Part shown: one piece after another, positions 17,826 through 26,236 of the stretch
Layout of the letters: the number at the start of each line of letters is the position of its first letter
How positions within the stretch are numbered: position 1 is the first letter of the stretch
Source: Dysgonomonas sp. 521
GTDB taxonomy: Bacteria; Bacteroidota; Bacteroidia; Bacteroidales; Dysgonomonadaceae
Length of the DNA stretch: 64,000 nucleotides
Direction: 5' to 3'
Assembly (NCBI RefSeq): GCF_010501055.1
Contig: NZ_QVMO01000009.1
Location: forward strand, 1-64,000
Made by a program: the position numbers and the translations under genes
Notes under the pieces: model-generated
Database searches by the model: none
Told to the model about the DNA's origin: nothing
The model's input: the letters and a program-made list of their open reading frames with translations, nothing else

Positions 17826-19121
17826 ATGAATACAAATAATAAGAGCAGTCATTCCAATACTACTTACAGCACTTTCGCAGTTCTGTTTTATATCAACCGG
17901 CAGAAGATAAAGAAAAACGGCATGTGTCCGTTGATGGGCAGAATCTCCATCAATGCAAAAGTAGCCCAGTTTTCTGTCGGAATAGATATTGACCCATCAC
18001 TATGGGATGCAAAAGCCTACCGCATGACCGGCAAAAGCCGTCATGCCGCCGAAACAAATTATCATATAGAGCAGCTGACAGATAGAATCAATCGGTACTA
18101 TAAACAGATATTGGACGAGCAGGGATATATTACGGCGGAGCTTGTTAAAAATGCCGTAAGTGGTATCGGGAGGAAAAAAGAAAACTTGCTGGAACTCTTT
18201 CACGAACATAATGAAGAGTACGCCAAACAGATAGGCGTTACACGCTCGAAAGGAAGCATTAAAGCTTATGAAGCTGTAACTAAACAGACAAAACGCTTCC
18301 TGCATATCCATTACAATATGGAAGATATCCCGTTACGGCAACTGGAGTTATCCTTTATAGAAAAGTTCGACTCTTACCTTCGTATCGAACAGGGATTTAC
18401 CGCCCATACAATATCTACCTATACAATCATTCTTAGGAAGATAGTCCGCAGGGCAATCAGTCAGGGGACGTTACATAAAAATCCTTTTGCTGCTTATATT
18501 CCCGAACAGCCTCCCCGTAAGCGCAGGCACATGACTCTGGAGGAACTGGAGAAGTTCATGAACGTTCCGGTAGTCTCCAAACGCTTGTGCCATACACGGG
18601 ATATGTTTATTTTCGCGACATTCACGGGTTTGTCATACGCGGATATGTGTAACCTGTCAGAGGAAAATATCCATAAAAGCAGGAACGACAGTTTCTGGAT
18701 CGACATCAACCGGCAGAAAACAGGCATCCAGTGCAATATACCCTTGTTGGATATCCCTTTGCAGATAATGGAAAAGTACAAGCCCGAGCGCAACGGAAAT
18801 AAAATATTCAAGATGCCATCTCCCTCTTGCGTTCAGGTCAATTTGAACAAGGTCGCCAAATTATGCGGAATTGAAAAGCGGATTACCTACCATCAAAGCC
18901 GTCATAATTTCGGAACCCTTATTACGCTCTCCCGTGGAGTTCCATTGGAAACGGTCAGTCAGATGATGGGACACAAATGTATTCGCACCACCCAAATTTA
19001 CGCAAAACTTACCCGGCAAAAAGTTAATGAGGACATGAAGAAAATTAGCGACCGCATCGGTCGGAAATACAAATTGCCAGTTCAAAGTAATGGCAAAACG
19101 AAGAAAAACAATGCAAAATAA
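17826..19121 (+). CDS. Tyrosine recombinase (IntDOT-type), second of two
   Basis: 431 aa with the same three-domain plan: arm-binding N-terminus (about 15-110), core-binding domain (about 120-225), and catalytic domain with TGLSYADM, HQSRHNFGT (His-x2-Arg), MGHKC and a Tyr in QIYAKL near 405. It is clearly related to the protein before it but diverged throughout, so this is an old pair rather than a fresh duplication. An AAAGGAG ribosome binding site lies just upstream of the ATG. Tandem recombinases of this kind occur in Bacteroidetes mobilizable elements, where both can be needed for excision. Confidence 0.92.
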   Translation: MNTNNKSSHSNTTYSTFAVLFYINRQKIKKNGMCPLMGRISINAKVAQFSVGIDIDPSLWDAKAYRMTGKSRHAAETNYHIEQLTDRINRYYKQILDEQGYITAELVKNAVSGIGRKKENLLELFHEHNEEYAKQIGVTRSKGSIKAYEAVTKQTKRFLHIHYNMEDIPLRQLELSFIEKFDSYLRIEQGFTAHTISTYTIILRKIVRRAISQGTLHKNPFAAYIPEQPPRKRRHMTLEELEKFMNVPVVSKRLCHTRDMFIFATFTGLSYADMCNLSEENIHKSRNDSFWIDINRQKTGIQCNIPLLDIPLQIMEKYKPERNGNKIFKMPSPSCVQVNLNKVAKLCGIEKRITYHQSRHNFGTLITLSRGVPLETVSQMMGHKCIRTTQIYAKLTRQKVNEDMKKISDRIGRKYKLPVQSNGKTKKNNAK

Positions 19122-19142
19122 CGAAATTCAAACCGGACAATC

Positions 19143-19511
19143 ATGAATAGAGAGATAATAACCATAGAAAACGGCACAGTATCCGTTCCGGCATCAACTG
19201 AAATCTGGATGACACAGCATCAGCTTGCCGATTTGTTCCAATGCTTTGTAGCCAAAATAAATACGAACGTTCGTGCCATCCTGAAAACCGGAGTATTCGA
19301 TGAAAGCAAAGTTTGCCGGACTTATCATTATAAGAATGGCAATAGCGTAGAACAGTATAATCTGGAAATGATAATCGTTCTTTCGTTTCGGATTCAATCA
19401 AGAAATGCAGAGGTATTTCGGAAATATATAGTTGAAAAATCCATCAGAAATGAGGAAACAACAAGGCTTATACTTCCGTTACATATGATGGATATCAATA
19501 ATTTAAACTAA
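19143..19511 (+). CDS. RhuM-like protein, short form
   Basis: 122 aa. WMTQHQLADLFQCFVAKINTNVRAILKTGVF matches the N-terminal region of the RhuM (virulence protein) family, a winged-helix-like fold related to phage antirepressors. QYNLEMIIVLSFRIQSRNAEVFRKY is the second conserved block. Full-length relatives are about 300 aa, so this is a short form or truncated. It lies 21 nt after the recombinase stop, in the usual place for such genes in Bacteroidetes elements. Its role is unknown, probably DNA binding or control of element genes. Confidence 0.7.
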   Translation: MNREIITIENGTVSVPASTEIWMTQHQLADLFQCFVAKINTNVRAILKTGVFDESKVCRTYHYKNGNSVEQYNLEMIIVLSFRIQSRNAEVFRKYIVEKSIRNEETTRLILPLHMMDINNLN

Positions 19512-19564
19512 ATTTGTAGAACCAAGTTGTGGCTAATTTGACACAATTAAAAACAGGAATAATA

Positions 19565-20371
19565 ATGGCTAAAATAAAAGTACAAGAAACAGAAGTTACA
19601 GTTGTTAGTATCAATAATGCCGATTATATCTCTCTGACGGATATTGCAAAATATAAGTCAGAAGAACCATTTATTGTGGTTGTAAACTGGATGCGCAATC
19701 GAAATACAATTGAGTATCTAGGAATATGGGAAAGTTTGTATAACCCGAATTTTAAACCTATCGAATTCGATAGGTTTAGAAAAGAAGCCGGATTAAATGC
19801 TTTTACCCTCTCTCCTCAAAAATGGATTGAATCGACAAATGCAATAGGCATTATTTCAAAATCTGGACGATACGGTGGGACTTTTGCGCATAAAGATATT
19901 GCCTTCAAATTTGCAAGCTGGATTTCGGTTGAATTTGAATTGTATATCATCAAAGAGTTCCAACGCCTTAAAGAGCATGAACAGCAACAACTTGGCTGGT
20001 CAGCCAAACGGGAACTGTCGAAAATCAACTATCATATTCACACGGATGCAGTAAAGCATAATCTTATACCGGAGGAACTTACCGCTCAACAAATATCAAT
20101 CGTGTATGCCAGCGAAGCGGATGTATTAAACATGGCTCTTTTCGGTATTACCGCAAAGCAATGGCGCGATGCTAATCCTGATTTGAAAGGCAATATCCGC
20201 GATTATGCTACTATTAACGAACTGATATGCCTGTCTAATATGGAAAATATTAATGCTGTTCTGATAAATGAGCAAGTGCCGCAACCGGAACGACTGCAAA
20301 AGCTCAACCAGATAGCTATTCAACAGATGCGGGTATTGCAAGAAGTTGAAAATCGCAAATTGTTGAAATGA
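19565..20371 (+). CDS. KilA-N domain protein
   Basis: About 268 aa from ATG 19565; an upstream GTG at 19529 is less likely. The KilA-N DNA-binding domain spans about residues 5-135: YISLTDIAKYKSEEPFIVVVNWMRNRNTIEYLGIWE and the later SGRYGGTFAHKDIAFKFASWIS are its two signatures. The C-terminal half (about 140-268) is helical and of unknown function. KilA-N proteins come from phages and mobile elements and usually act as regulators. It is followed by a strong terminator, so it ends the int-int-RhuM-KilA block. Confidence 0.85.
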   Translation: MAKIKVQETEVTVVSINNADYISLTDIAKYKSEEPFIVVVNWMRNRNTIEYLGIWESLYNPNFKPIEFDRFRKEAGLNAFTLSPQKWIESTNAIGIISKSGRYGGTFAHKDIAFKFASWISVEFELYIIKEFQRLKEHEQQQLGWSAKRELSKINYHIHTDAVKHNLIPEELTAQQISIVYASEADVLNMALFGITAKQWRDANPDLKGNIRDYATINELICLSNMENINAVLINEQVPQPERLQKLNQIAIQQMRVLQEVENRKLLK

Positions 20372-20391
20372 CACATATTTCATCTAACCGG

Positions 20392-20427
20392 CGGCAGGCT
20401 TTTCATTTTTTAAGCCTGCCGTTTTTT
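20392..20427 (+). terminator. Rho-independent terminator after the KilA-N gene
   Basis: Perfect 10-bp stem CGGCAGGCTT (20392-20401) / AAGCCTGCCG (20412-20421) with a 10-nt loop, followed by TTTTTT. Confidence 0.85.
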
Positions 20428-20474
20428 ATAGCCCTCTTTCATCTGAACACAAAGAAAAAAGAAGGAAATAAAAC

Positions 20475-20557
20475 GACAAGGCTAAACCCTTCGGGTATTT
20501 TGCCAAATCTTCCTTTTTCACGGGACGAAAAAGAGTATTTACCAAAATAGCCTTGTC
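20475..20557. repeat. Long-range inverted repeat GACAAGGCTA / TAGCCTTGTC
   Basis: A perfect 10-bp inverted repeat (20475-20484 and 20548-20557) encloses a small hairpin (ACCCttcGGGT) and a partly matching second pair around TATTTTGCC / GGTAAATA. It lies in the gap between convergent gene blocks. The transcript would fold into an extended structure. The role is unknown. Confidence 0.4.
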
Positions 20558-20639
20558 TTATTTATTCTCCTTCCATTAAGAGGTGTTTATCAGTCGAAAA
20601 AGGAAAAGATATTCAAGAGGATTAGTGTGTGCAAAACAG

Positions 20640-20936
20640 CTACCTGAACTTATCCTGACACCCATCCTCCAATAGCTTTTCAATATCCGATGACCGATAC
20701 AGTATCTTGCCGCCCAGTTTGATATAGGGAATACGTCCTTCGTTCCTGTAATCCTGTAGACTCCTCCGGCTCAACTTTAATTTCTTGGAAAGTTCCTCAT
20801 CCGTATAGAAACTTTCTCCGTTTAATGTCGGCTTGCGAGCTGTAAACAGCTTCTCTATCGCAGTAGATAGCCGTTCGAGTGAAAGGAAAAATGATTTTAC
20901 CCTTTCGTTTTCTGATGTAATTAATTGATTGCTCAT
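20640..20936 (-). CDS. Helix-turn-helix (excisionase-type) DNA-binding protein
   Basis: 98 aa. The HTH_17/MerR-like domain lies at about 42-95: FYTDEELSKKLKLSRRSLQDYRNEGRIPYIKLGGKILYRSSDIEKLL. The N-terminal 40 residues are probably helical and may dimerise. Such proteins act as excisionases (Xis) or regulators of excision in Bacteroides elements. It overlaps the upstream helix-turn-helix gene by 4 nt, so the two form an operon, as do the paired xis-type genes of CTnDOT-like elements. Confidence 0.82.
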   Translation of the reverse strand: MSNQLITSENERVKSFFLSLERLSTAIEKLFTARKPTLNGESFYTDEELSKKLKLSRRSLQDYRNEGRIPYIKLGGKILYRSSDIEKLLEDGCQDKFR

Positions 20937-21244
20937 ACCTGTTTTCCTTTATATTTAGCTTGTTTGCGTTTTTCTTCTACTACTGGAACGATTTTTTCCA
21001 CGTCTTCCGGTTTGTAATAAGTTTTATGGCTGATTTGGGTATATGCCAATGTTCCGTTATCCCGTAACGTTTGAAGTGTCCGCTTCGAGATGTTCAAAAG
21101 CTGGCATACGTCCTGATTATCCAACCATTCTTTCATGTCCCTGTCTCCATGCAAGCGGCATAGATGCTCCATCCGACTTGCAAAATCTTCAAACTTGGAG
21201 AGCATTTTTTCGAAAGTTTGTGCTTCAATGTTTATTATTTCCAT
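20933..21244 (-). CDS. Helix-turn-helix (excisionase-type) DNA-binding protein
   Basis: 103 aa. A coiled N-terminus (about 1-35, IEAQTFEKMLSKFEDFASRME) precedes an HTH_17 domain (about 40-92: WLDNQDVCQLLNISKRTLQTLRDNGTLAYTQISHKTYYKPEDVEKI). It is related in plan to the protein encoded just downstream and shares a 4-nt overlap with it. It probably helps excision or controls element genes. Confidence 0.82.
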   Translation of the reverse strand: MEIINIEAQTFEKMLSKFEDFASRMEHLCRLHGDRDMKEWLDNQDVCQLLNISKRTLQTLRDNGTLAYTQISHKTYYKPEDVEKIVPVVEEKRKQAKYKGKQV

Positions 21245-21458
21245 ATCTTTATTTTTTAAGTATTAATTTCAATCGAAGCACAAATATATATACAAAAAAT
21301 CGGTTAAATAGCAAAGAATCAGACTGTGGCAGCATTTGTCCGGGGTTGTCCGGGGTTTCGAAGACAAACTCATTTCAGAAATGGAAAAATTTTGCTTTAA
21401 ATAAGGAAAACAGCCTTCGAAAAATCAATCCGAAGGCTGCCCTGTTTTATACGTTCCA

Positions 21459-22049
21459 TTACTCACGTATAAATTTTCGGAACTCCTCATTTCTGATAGA
21501 ATCGTAAGGAGCGTTCCCTTCTGCCTGTTCAAAAGCCAAGAGGATACGTTCCTGTGCACGAGGTATCCGTGTTATTATCTGCTCGAAAAGATCTGTATCA
21601 CAAAGTTCGAACGCTACATTTAAGGCAGCCTCCTTTTCCTCTCTGTCAACAGTTCTGCCTGATGCTAAACCTCCCAACATCTGGAGTTCCTCATAAGAAG
21701 TCCCACTCTTCCATCTTCCTATTTGCCGTGCCCTTGAAATAGCGGCTACGAAGTTTTTCTCTGTCAATTCTTCGAGCAGTTCTTTACTTACCAGCGAGCG
21801 GGCAACCTTGACACGCAATTCATAAGTACGATTCTCCACATAAAGCGTAGTATCCTTGAATCTTTTTGACATTGAGTCTATTACTCTCTTGTATGCTTTT
21901 ACCACCTGTCCCCAAGTAGCATCATAGATTCTTTTCAATAGTCTACGGTGCATATCGCCAAAAGCCCTGCGTAGCGGACCACTCAGGAGCATCCCTGCCC
22001 AAAACCACAGGCTAACCAATACATAGGATTTTATAAATACTTCGTTCAT
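21459..22049 (-). CDS. Hypothetical protein of the mobilization block, one membrane helix
   Basis: 196 aa. Residues 8-25 are hydrophobic (SYVLVSLWFWAGMLLSG), followed by a basic helical region (RRAFGDMHRRLLKRIYDATW) and a mostly helical C-terminus. No domain was recognised. Its gene touches the stop of the DUF3408 gene, so it is third in the ParA-DUF3408-hypothetical operon. The position matches TraC/TraD-region genes of CTnDOT-type elements. A role in transfer is inferred from position only. Confidence 0.6.
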   Translation of the reverse strand: MNEVFIKSYVLVSLWFWAGMLLSGPLRRAFGDMHRRLLKRIYDATWGQVVKAYKRVIDSMSKRFKDTTLYVENRTYELRVKVARSLVSKELLEELTEKNFVAAISRARQIGRWKSGTSYEELQMLGGLASGRTVDREEKEAALNVAFELCDTDLFEQIITRIPRAQERILLAFEQAEGNAPYDSIRNEEFRKFIRE

Positions 22050-22468
22050 TATTCTGTCGGGTTTATATTATTCGTATGGTAAATGGTATCTATCTCTTCT
22101 TTGAACGTATCCAGATGGTTCAGAATGATATTCTCCACATAGCTACTTATAGTCGCTTTTGATTCATCCATCAGGTGGACAATCCGCATCAACCGGCGGT
22201 GGGTCGTGGCAGTTATGTACAGCGGCTTCCGGTGAGTGAAGTCTATCCGGTTGAAGAACAAGCTTTGATAATCTGCCTGTGGTTTGCGCTTTCTTCTCTC
22301 TGGTGGTTTTGCAGGCGGTTCAGGAACTTTGGATACTGGTTCTGTAACTTCCGAATCCACGCTGGCGGACTTTACTTCTTCCGGTGTTGTATTCTCCATA
22401 GTCTTTTCCAACGGCACACCCTGATGTACCATTGAGCGGAGTTTATCGAATTTATTTTCTGTTGCCAT
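22049..22468 (-). CDS. DUF3408 protein (TraB-like)
   Basis: 139 aa. A Pro/Lys-rich N-terminal half (about 25-70) precedes the conserved C-terminal DUF3408 segment: FTHRKPLYITATTHRRLMRIVHLMDESKATISSYVENIILNH, which reads as a ribbon-helix-helix-like DNA-binding fold. In CTnDOT-type elements this gene (traB) directly follows the ParA-like traA, exactly as here. It shares its start codon region with the ParA stop. It is probably a DNA-binding partner of the ParA ATPase in stabilisation or transfer. Confidence 0.78.
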   Translation of the reverse strand: MATENKFDKLRSMVHQGVPLEKTMENTTPEEVKSASVDSEVTEPVSKVPEPPAKPPERRKRKPQADYQSLFFNRIDFTHRKPLYITATTHRRLMRIVHLMDESKATISSYVENIILNHLDTFKEEIDTIYHTNNINPTE

Positions 22469-23244
22469 TATAATTGAGGTTTAAAGTGAATAATCTCCAT
22501 AATTTCATTAACCAGTAAATCCAAGTTGCTGCCTTTGAGTAAATTCCTATCAGCAGGAAAGATTGTGGATAGAAAAACAGCATCGCTACCCTCGATGGAC
22601 TGTTCCTTGTCGTAGCGGACGGATTGCGGGATAACTGTCTGCATCAACGGTAATCCAAATTGCCTGATAACTCCCTGATAGTGTTCAAGCCAGTCTTTCT
22701 TGATACGTCCATCGACACGATTCCAAAACAGATGGATCGCTTTCAGGTTTAAATCCTTGTGTTCTGCCAGCAACTCACTAACAGGAATAATGAAAGAGAG
22801 GGTGCTCTCCATAGACATCCGTGAAGGAGCCATTGGCACGAAAACATAATCCATCGACATAAAGGTTGAAATTACCCCATCGTTGTTGATGGTTCCCGGC
22901 AGGTCGAAAAACACCACATCATAGTCGGCAGGTTCGCCAGCCAAAAACTCACGGGCTTTCAGGATTGCTTCTTCCGGTTTGGAGCATACGATGGGATAGG
23001 TCTGTTTACCCAGGGAATCAAACAGGGCAATAGCTTTAGACTGATAGTGCAGGTTGGTCTCCAACTGCCGGATTTCACGTTTACGCATGTCGTAGACACT
23101 GCATTGCGGATAGTCGCAATCCATTACAGCAACATTCAGTCCCTTGAGATAATGCAGATAGCTTGCCACGAGTACTGTAAATGTACTTTTACCGACACCT
23201 CCCTTTTGAGTGGAGAAGGCGATAAATAACGGTTCTTTTTTCAT
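22468..23244 (-). CDS. ParA-family ATPase (TraA-like)
   Basis: 258 aa from ATG 23244; a longer frame to 23295 has no good start signal. The deviant Walker A KGGVGKST lies near residue 15, MDCDYPQ (Walker A') near 45, and VVFFDLPGTINNDGV (Walker B region) near 120-135. ParA ATPases move or position DNA. In Bacteroidetes conjugative and mobilizable elements the homologue is called TraA and heads the transfer region. The upstream 140 bp carry seven TTTTCAA-type repeats in an 8-bp register, a candidate binding site. It is in an operon with the DUF3408 gene and faces away from the mobilization genes. Confidence 0.88.
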   Translation of the reverse strand: MKKEPLFIAFSTQKGGVGKSTFTVLVASYLHYLKGLNVAVMDCDYPQCSVYDMRKREIRQLETNLHYQSKAIALFDSLGKQTYPIVCSKPEEAILKAREFLAGEPADYDVVFFDLPGTINNDGVISTFMSMDYVFVPMAPSRMSMESTLSFIIPVSELLAEHKDLNLKAIHLFWNRVDGRIKKDWLEHYQGVIRQFGLPLMQTVIPQSVRYDKEQSIEGSDAVFLSTIFPADRNLLKGSNLDLLVNEIMEIIHFKPQL

Positions 23245-23248
23245 CTTG

Positions 23249-23404
23249 TTTTCAATTTTTAGAATTACACATATTGATATTTGTAAGTTTTTCAAGCTTT
23301 ATTATTTTGTTGTTTTCAAGCTTCCTTGTTTTCAAATTACCAAACCGCCAAGTTTTCATGTTTGATATTTTTCAAGTTTTCAAAATGTAAAATCAACTTG
23401 AAAA
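23249..23404. repeat. TTTTCAA(G/A/T) repeats in exact 8-bp register upstream of parA
   Basis: Direct copies of TTTTCAAN (one reads TTTTCATG) start at 23249, 23289, 23313, 23329, 23353, 23369 and 23377. All distances are multiples of 8 (40, 24, 16, 24, 16, 8). An inverted copy, CTTGAAAA, lies at 23397-23404. The array begins 5 nt before the parA ATG. It fits a centromere-like (parS) or operator site for a ParA partner such as the DUF3408 protein; that is inference. Confidence 0.6.
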
Positions 23405-23911
23405 ACTTCTAATCAGAAAAACGGTAGAGATTGAAATTTGTATATTATCCTGTCTATAAAAACTGCCAATTTCAAACTTTCCAAACTTTCAGCAGCGAAT
23501 GTATAACATTCTGTTTGTCAATATGCAATGTCGGTTTCTTATGCATTGAAAGGGTGCGTTTTGCACCAAGTACATGCTATTAGGAAGACTATTTGAATAA
23601 TTGCAGGACAAGTATGGCTTTTTTATCTCTCAATGGTTTGTCGGAATTTACATTTGGCAAATCGGGGCAATTCGCACTGATTGCTTTCCGGTCAAACAAG
23701 CAATATATAGCAGAGTTATACATGTCAATCCGGCTTTGACATTAACCGGATATTATTAATTTTCTTCGTGGTCTGAAATATTAAAATGACAGACCGATGA
23801 ATGAAGAAAATTATTTTAAGGCGACCTCCAATTTAAGTCGCATTAGAGAATCCGGGCTTCTACGTTTTATGCCCCGGATAGTGTATAACAGTTGCCGCCG
23901 AAGCAAAAAAC

Positions 23912-23939
23912 AAAGAGCCTCTCGCCTCTTTATTTTTTT
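23912..23939 (+). terminator. Terminator-like hairpin with T run
   Basis: AAAGAG (23912-23917) pairs with CTCTTT (23926-23931) around a C-rich loop, followed by TATTTTTTT. The stem is short, so efficiency is uncertain. Confidence 0.5.
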
Positions 23940-24051
23940 GCCGTCGTCAAAGGAGCAAGGTAATCACACAGGTAACCCGAAATTCGCCTTCGGCTCTTTC
24001 TTGTTCCTCCTGTGCATACCTTGCCCTGCGGGGCTGCGAACTCCTGCACCC

Positions 24052-24201
24052 ACTCCCGATGGTCGACAGGTTTGGGTTCGCTGGACAACCTTTCCGTTAT
24101 TCTCCCGATGGTCGCATGGTGGTCAGGTTGTCTTGCAAGCCTTCGCTTCATCTCCCGGTGGTCGCTTTCGTTTTGGCTTGCCCGGCTATCTGAATAGCCG
24201 G
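24052..24201. other. Candidate origin of transfer (oriT)
   Basis: Three direct repeats CTCCCG(A/G)TGGTCG start at 24053, 24102 and 24152 (period 49-50 bp). Then comes a perfect 7-bp hairpin CCGGCTA (24182-24188) / TAGCCGG (24195-24201) with loop TCTGAA, 31 bp before the mobC ATG. Direct repeats plus a hairpin next to mob genes is the usual form of an oriT. The nick site is not identified. Confidence 0.5.
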
Positions 24202-24232
24202 AAAGATTCCATAACCTTCAAATGTATATGTT

Positions 24233-24583
24233 ATGGAAGATAAGAAAGAAGAGAAGCCCAAACGTGGTCGTCCGGCCAAGGAGAAAGAGAAGTTAAATTG
24301 CTCAATCAATCTCAAATTGACAGAGAAAGACTTCGGTTTAATCAAGGAGAAAGCGGAGAAAATAGGGATGAAAGCTACACGATATGCACGGGAAATGGTG
24401 CTTAAAGGAAGAGTGAAATCCCGTTTTACATTGGAGGAACTTGACCTTATGCGAAAACTTTCAGGTATAGCAAATAACCTGAACCAGATCGCTAAGAAAG
24501 CTAATCAGGCAGGATATATTGCGGAAAGCATTAATATAATGGGAATGATGATCAGAATTAAAAGGATACTGGATGATCGCTAA
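24233..24583 (+). CDS. mobC: MobC-type relaxosome accessory protein
   Basis: 116 aa. A basic N-terminus (KPKRGRPAKEKEK, an AT-hook-like RGRP) is followed by a ribbon-helix-helix-like segment (CSINLKLTEKDFGLIKEKAEKIGM) and the MobC signature LSGIANNLNQIAKKANQAGY near 80-100. MobC proteins bind oriT and help the relaxase open the DNA. The gene overlaps the relaxase start by 11 nt and is directly downstream of the candidate oriT. Confidence 0.88.
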   Translation: MEDKKEEKPKRGRPAKEKEKLNCSINLKLTEKDFGLIKEKAEKIGMKATRYAREMVLKGRVKSRFTLEELDLMRKLSGIANNLNQIAKKANQAGYIAESINIMGMMIRIKRILDDR

Positions 24584-25877
24584 GAATATCAAGGGAAAGT
24601 CATTCAAGGGATGTGTATCATATGTGATGAACGATACTGCCAAGTTGCTTGAAGCCGAAGGAGTGCTAGCTTCAAGTAAACAGGATATTATCCGCAGTTT
24701 TGCCATGCAACGTTCCGGCAGAAAGGAAATCAAGCAGCCTGTCGGACACATTCCATTGTCATTTGCTCCCGAAGATAAGGATAGAATGACGAACGATTTT
24801 ATGGTACAATTAGCTAAGGAATACATGGAAGAAATGGGCATTAAAAACACCCAATATATCATTGTCCGGCATCACAACACCGACAATGAACACATTCATA
24901 TTGTCTATAACCGAATTGACAATAACCTGAAATTAATATCAGTCAACCACGATTACAAACGGAATATCAAAGCTTGCAAGAAACTAAAAGACAAATATGG
25001 ATTGACTTATGGGAAGGATAAAGAAAGGGTTAAGCGAGAGAAATTAAGGAATCCGGATAAGGCAAAATATTATATCCATGATGCGATTAAAACCGTTCTA
25101 CCGAATTGCAAAACACCTAATGACCTGCGATATAAGCTTCAAAAGTTCGGAATTGAGCTTGACTATAAACATAAAAGAACAACATCTGAAATTGAAGGAG
25201 TATCATTCCGATACGGAAATATCTCTTTCAAAGGCTCTGAGGTAGATAGAAAATACAGCTTTGGAAACATCAAAAAAGTATTAGAAAAAAATATCGAGGA
25301 ATCGAAAAAACGAGGAGAGGAAGAACTTTTACGGGAACAGATGGCACAAAAAGTAAGGCAAGAGGCTATGTTAAAAGTCAAACAAGAAGACGAAGAAAAT
25401 GCGAGGAAAGAAGACGAGGCAAAAGCACAAGTAGCCAAACGGAATATTATTATTAAAGGTGTGGTATTGAGTGATGAGCAAGAGAAAACGCTGCTGGGCA
25501 GTGGTCATATATTCCTTGAAAATATGACAGCTAAGGATGGAAAAACTCAATTCTCAGCTTATGCTTTCCTAAATGATGAGAAGAAACAGGTGTTGTTCTC
25601 CTATGACAATCCTGATGAGTTTGTGAAATACGGCAAGTATGAAATGCGTATCCGGGATAAGATTCTGATTGAAAATGGGTATATGACCAAGGCTAAAGTA
25701 AAATGGTTTGGAGGAGTAAATTATGCCTATCCATTTCTTTGGAAAACGAATAAGTCTGATGCCGAATATAAAGAGTCATGGAATGATCCAAGGTTGCCGA
25801 AAACTCAAAAGGAGGAACAGAAACAAAAGCCAAAGCAACCTATTATTCAACAGAAGAACAGAGGGAGGAAGAGGTAA
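24573..25877 (+). CDS. mobA: Relaxase (MobA/VirD2-type mobilization nuclease)
   Basis: 434 aa. The relaxase domain covers about 1-200. The Tyr in GCVSYVMND near residue 18 is the likely nicking residue. The metal-binding motif is HHNTDNEHIHIVYNRID near 100-116 (three His), preceded by HIPLSFAPED. A charged coiled coil (about 235-290) and a C-terminal DUF-like segment end in a basic tail. It nicks one strand at oriT and leads it into a recipient. No coupling protein or type IV secretion genes are present in the window, so transfer would need a helper element. Confidence 0.92.
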   Translation: MIAKNIKGKSFKGCVSYVMNDTAKLLEAEGVLASSKQDIIRSFAMQRSGRKEIKQPVGHIPLSFAPEDKDRMTNDFMVQLAKEYMEEMGIKNTQYIIVRHHNTDNEHIHIVYNRIDNNLKLISVNHDYKRNIKACKKLKDKYGLTYGKDKERVKREKLRNPDKAKYYIHDAIKTVLPNCKTPNDLRYKLQKFGIELDYKHKRTTSEIEGVSFRYGNISFKGSEVDRKYSFGNIKKVLEKNIEESKKRGEEELLREQMAQKVRQEAMLKVKQEDEENARKEDEAKAQVAKRNIIIKGVVLSDEQEKTLLGSGHIFLENMTAKDGKTQFSAYAFLNDEKKQVLFSYDNPDEFVKYGKYEMRIRDKILIENGYMTKAKVKWFGGVNYAYPFLWKTNKSDAEYKESWNDPRLPKTQKEEQKQKPKQPIIQQKNRGRKR

Positions 25878-26236
25878 ATAAACAACATACGCAACGATTT
25901 GGCATACAGATAGATTATTTTTGTTGCAGCAAATAGCAACAGCCTGAACGTTACTCGCTTCTGAAAATAAATGTGTATATTTGCAACCAGCAACAACAGG
26001 TTGCTTATACATATTGAAGAAGCGTCAAGTTTCATCCTTTGTTTAGGAAATCGCCAATTGACTAATGTAGCAAGGATAAACATAGCGTTCCTGTTTGATG
26101 ATTGTACATTTTGTGCAACATATCAGGCGTGGGCTGTTGTTTATTTGCTACAAGGTGTTTGGCGATACCTCTAACAAGATAAGCGTACAGTACCACGCTT
26201 TTTCTTTATGAGAATAGTAATTTAGAATATAGACGA
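25878..26236. other. Intergenic stretch between mobilization genes and cargo
   Basis: 359 bp. No gene was recognised. The last 60 bp hold a terminator-like hairpin (26181-26203), and the cargo operon starts at 26237. The gene density break and change of function mark the cargo boundary. Confidence 0.4.
26181..26203 (+). terminator. Terminator-like hairpin before the cargo operon
   Basis: AAGCGT (26181-26186) pairs with ACGCTT (26195-26200), loop of 8, followed by TTT and further T-rich sequence. Confidence 0.5.

Larger units (their letters stand above)
23245..24232. other. Divergent control and transfer-origin region between parA and mobC
   Basis: 988 bp without a convincing gene. From left to right: the octamer-phased TTTTCAA array (23249-23404), AT-rich DNA, a small GGTGC/GCACC hairpin (23553-23567), a terminator (23912-23939), three CTCCCG(A/G)TGGTCG repeats spaced about 50 bp (24052-24165) and a CCGGCTA/TAGCCGG hairpin (24182-24201) just before mobC. 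GC content jumps in the last 280 bp. This is where oriT is expected. Confidence 0.55.

Noticed and set aside
24052..24165. Possible CRISPR repeats
   Set aside because: Only three 13-bp imperfect repeats, with spacers of about 36 bp, next to mob genes and no cas genes; oriT fits better.
23797..24243. 148-codon plus-strand open frame in the mob/parA spacer
   Set aside because: It runs through a terminator-like hairpin and the oriT-like repeats, has a low-complexity composition, and shows no domain.
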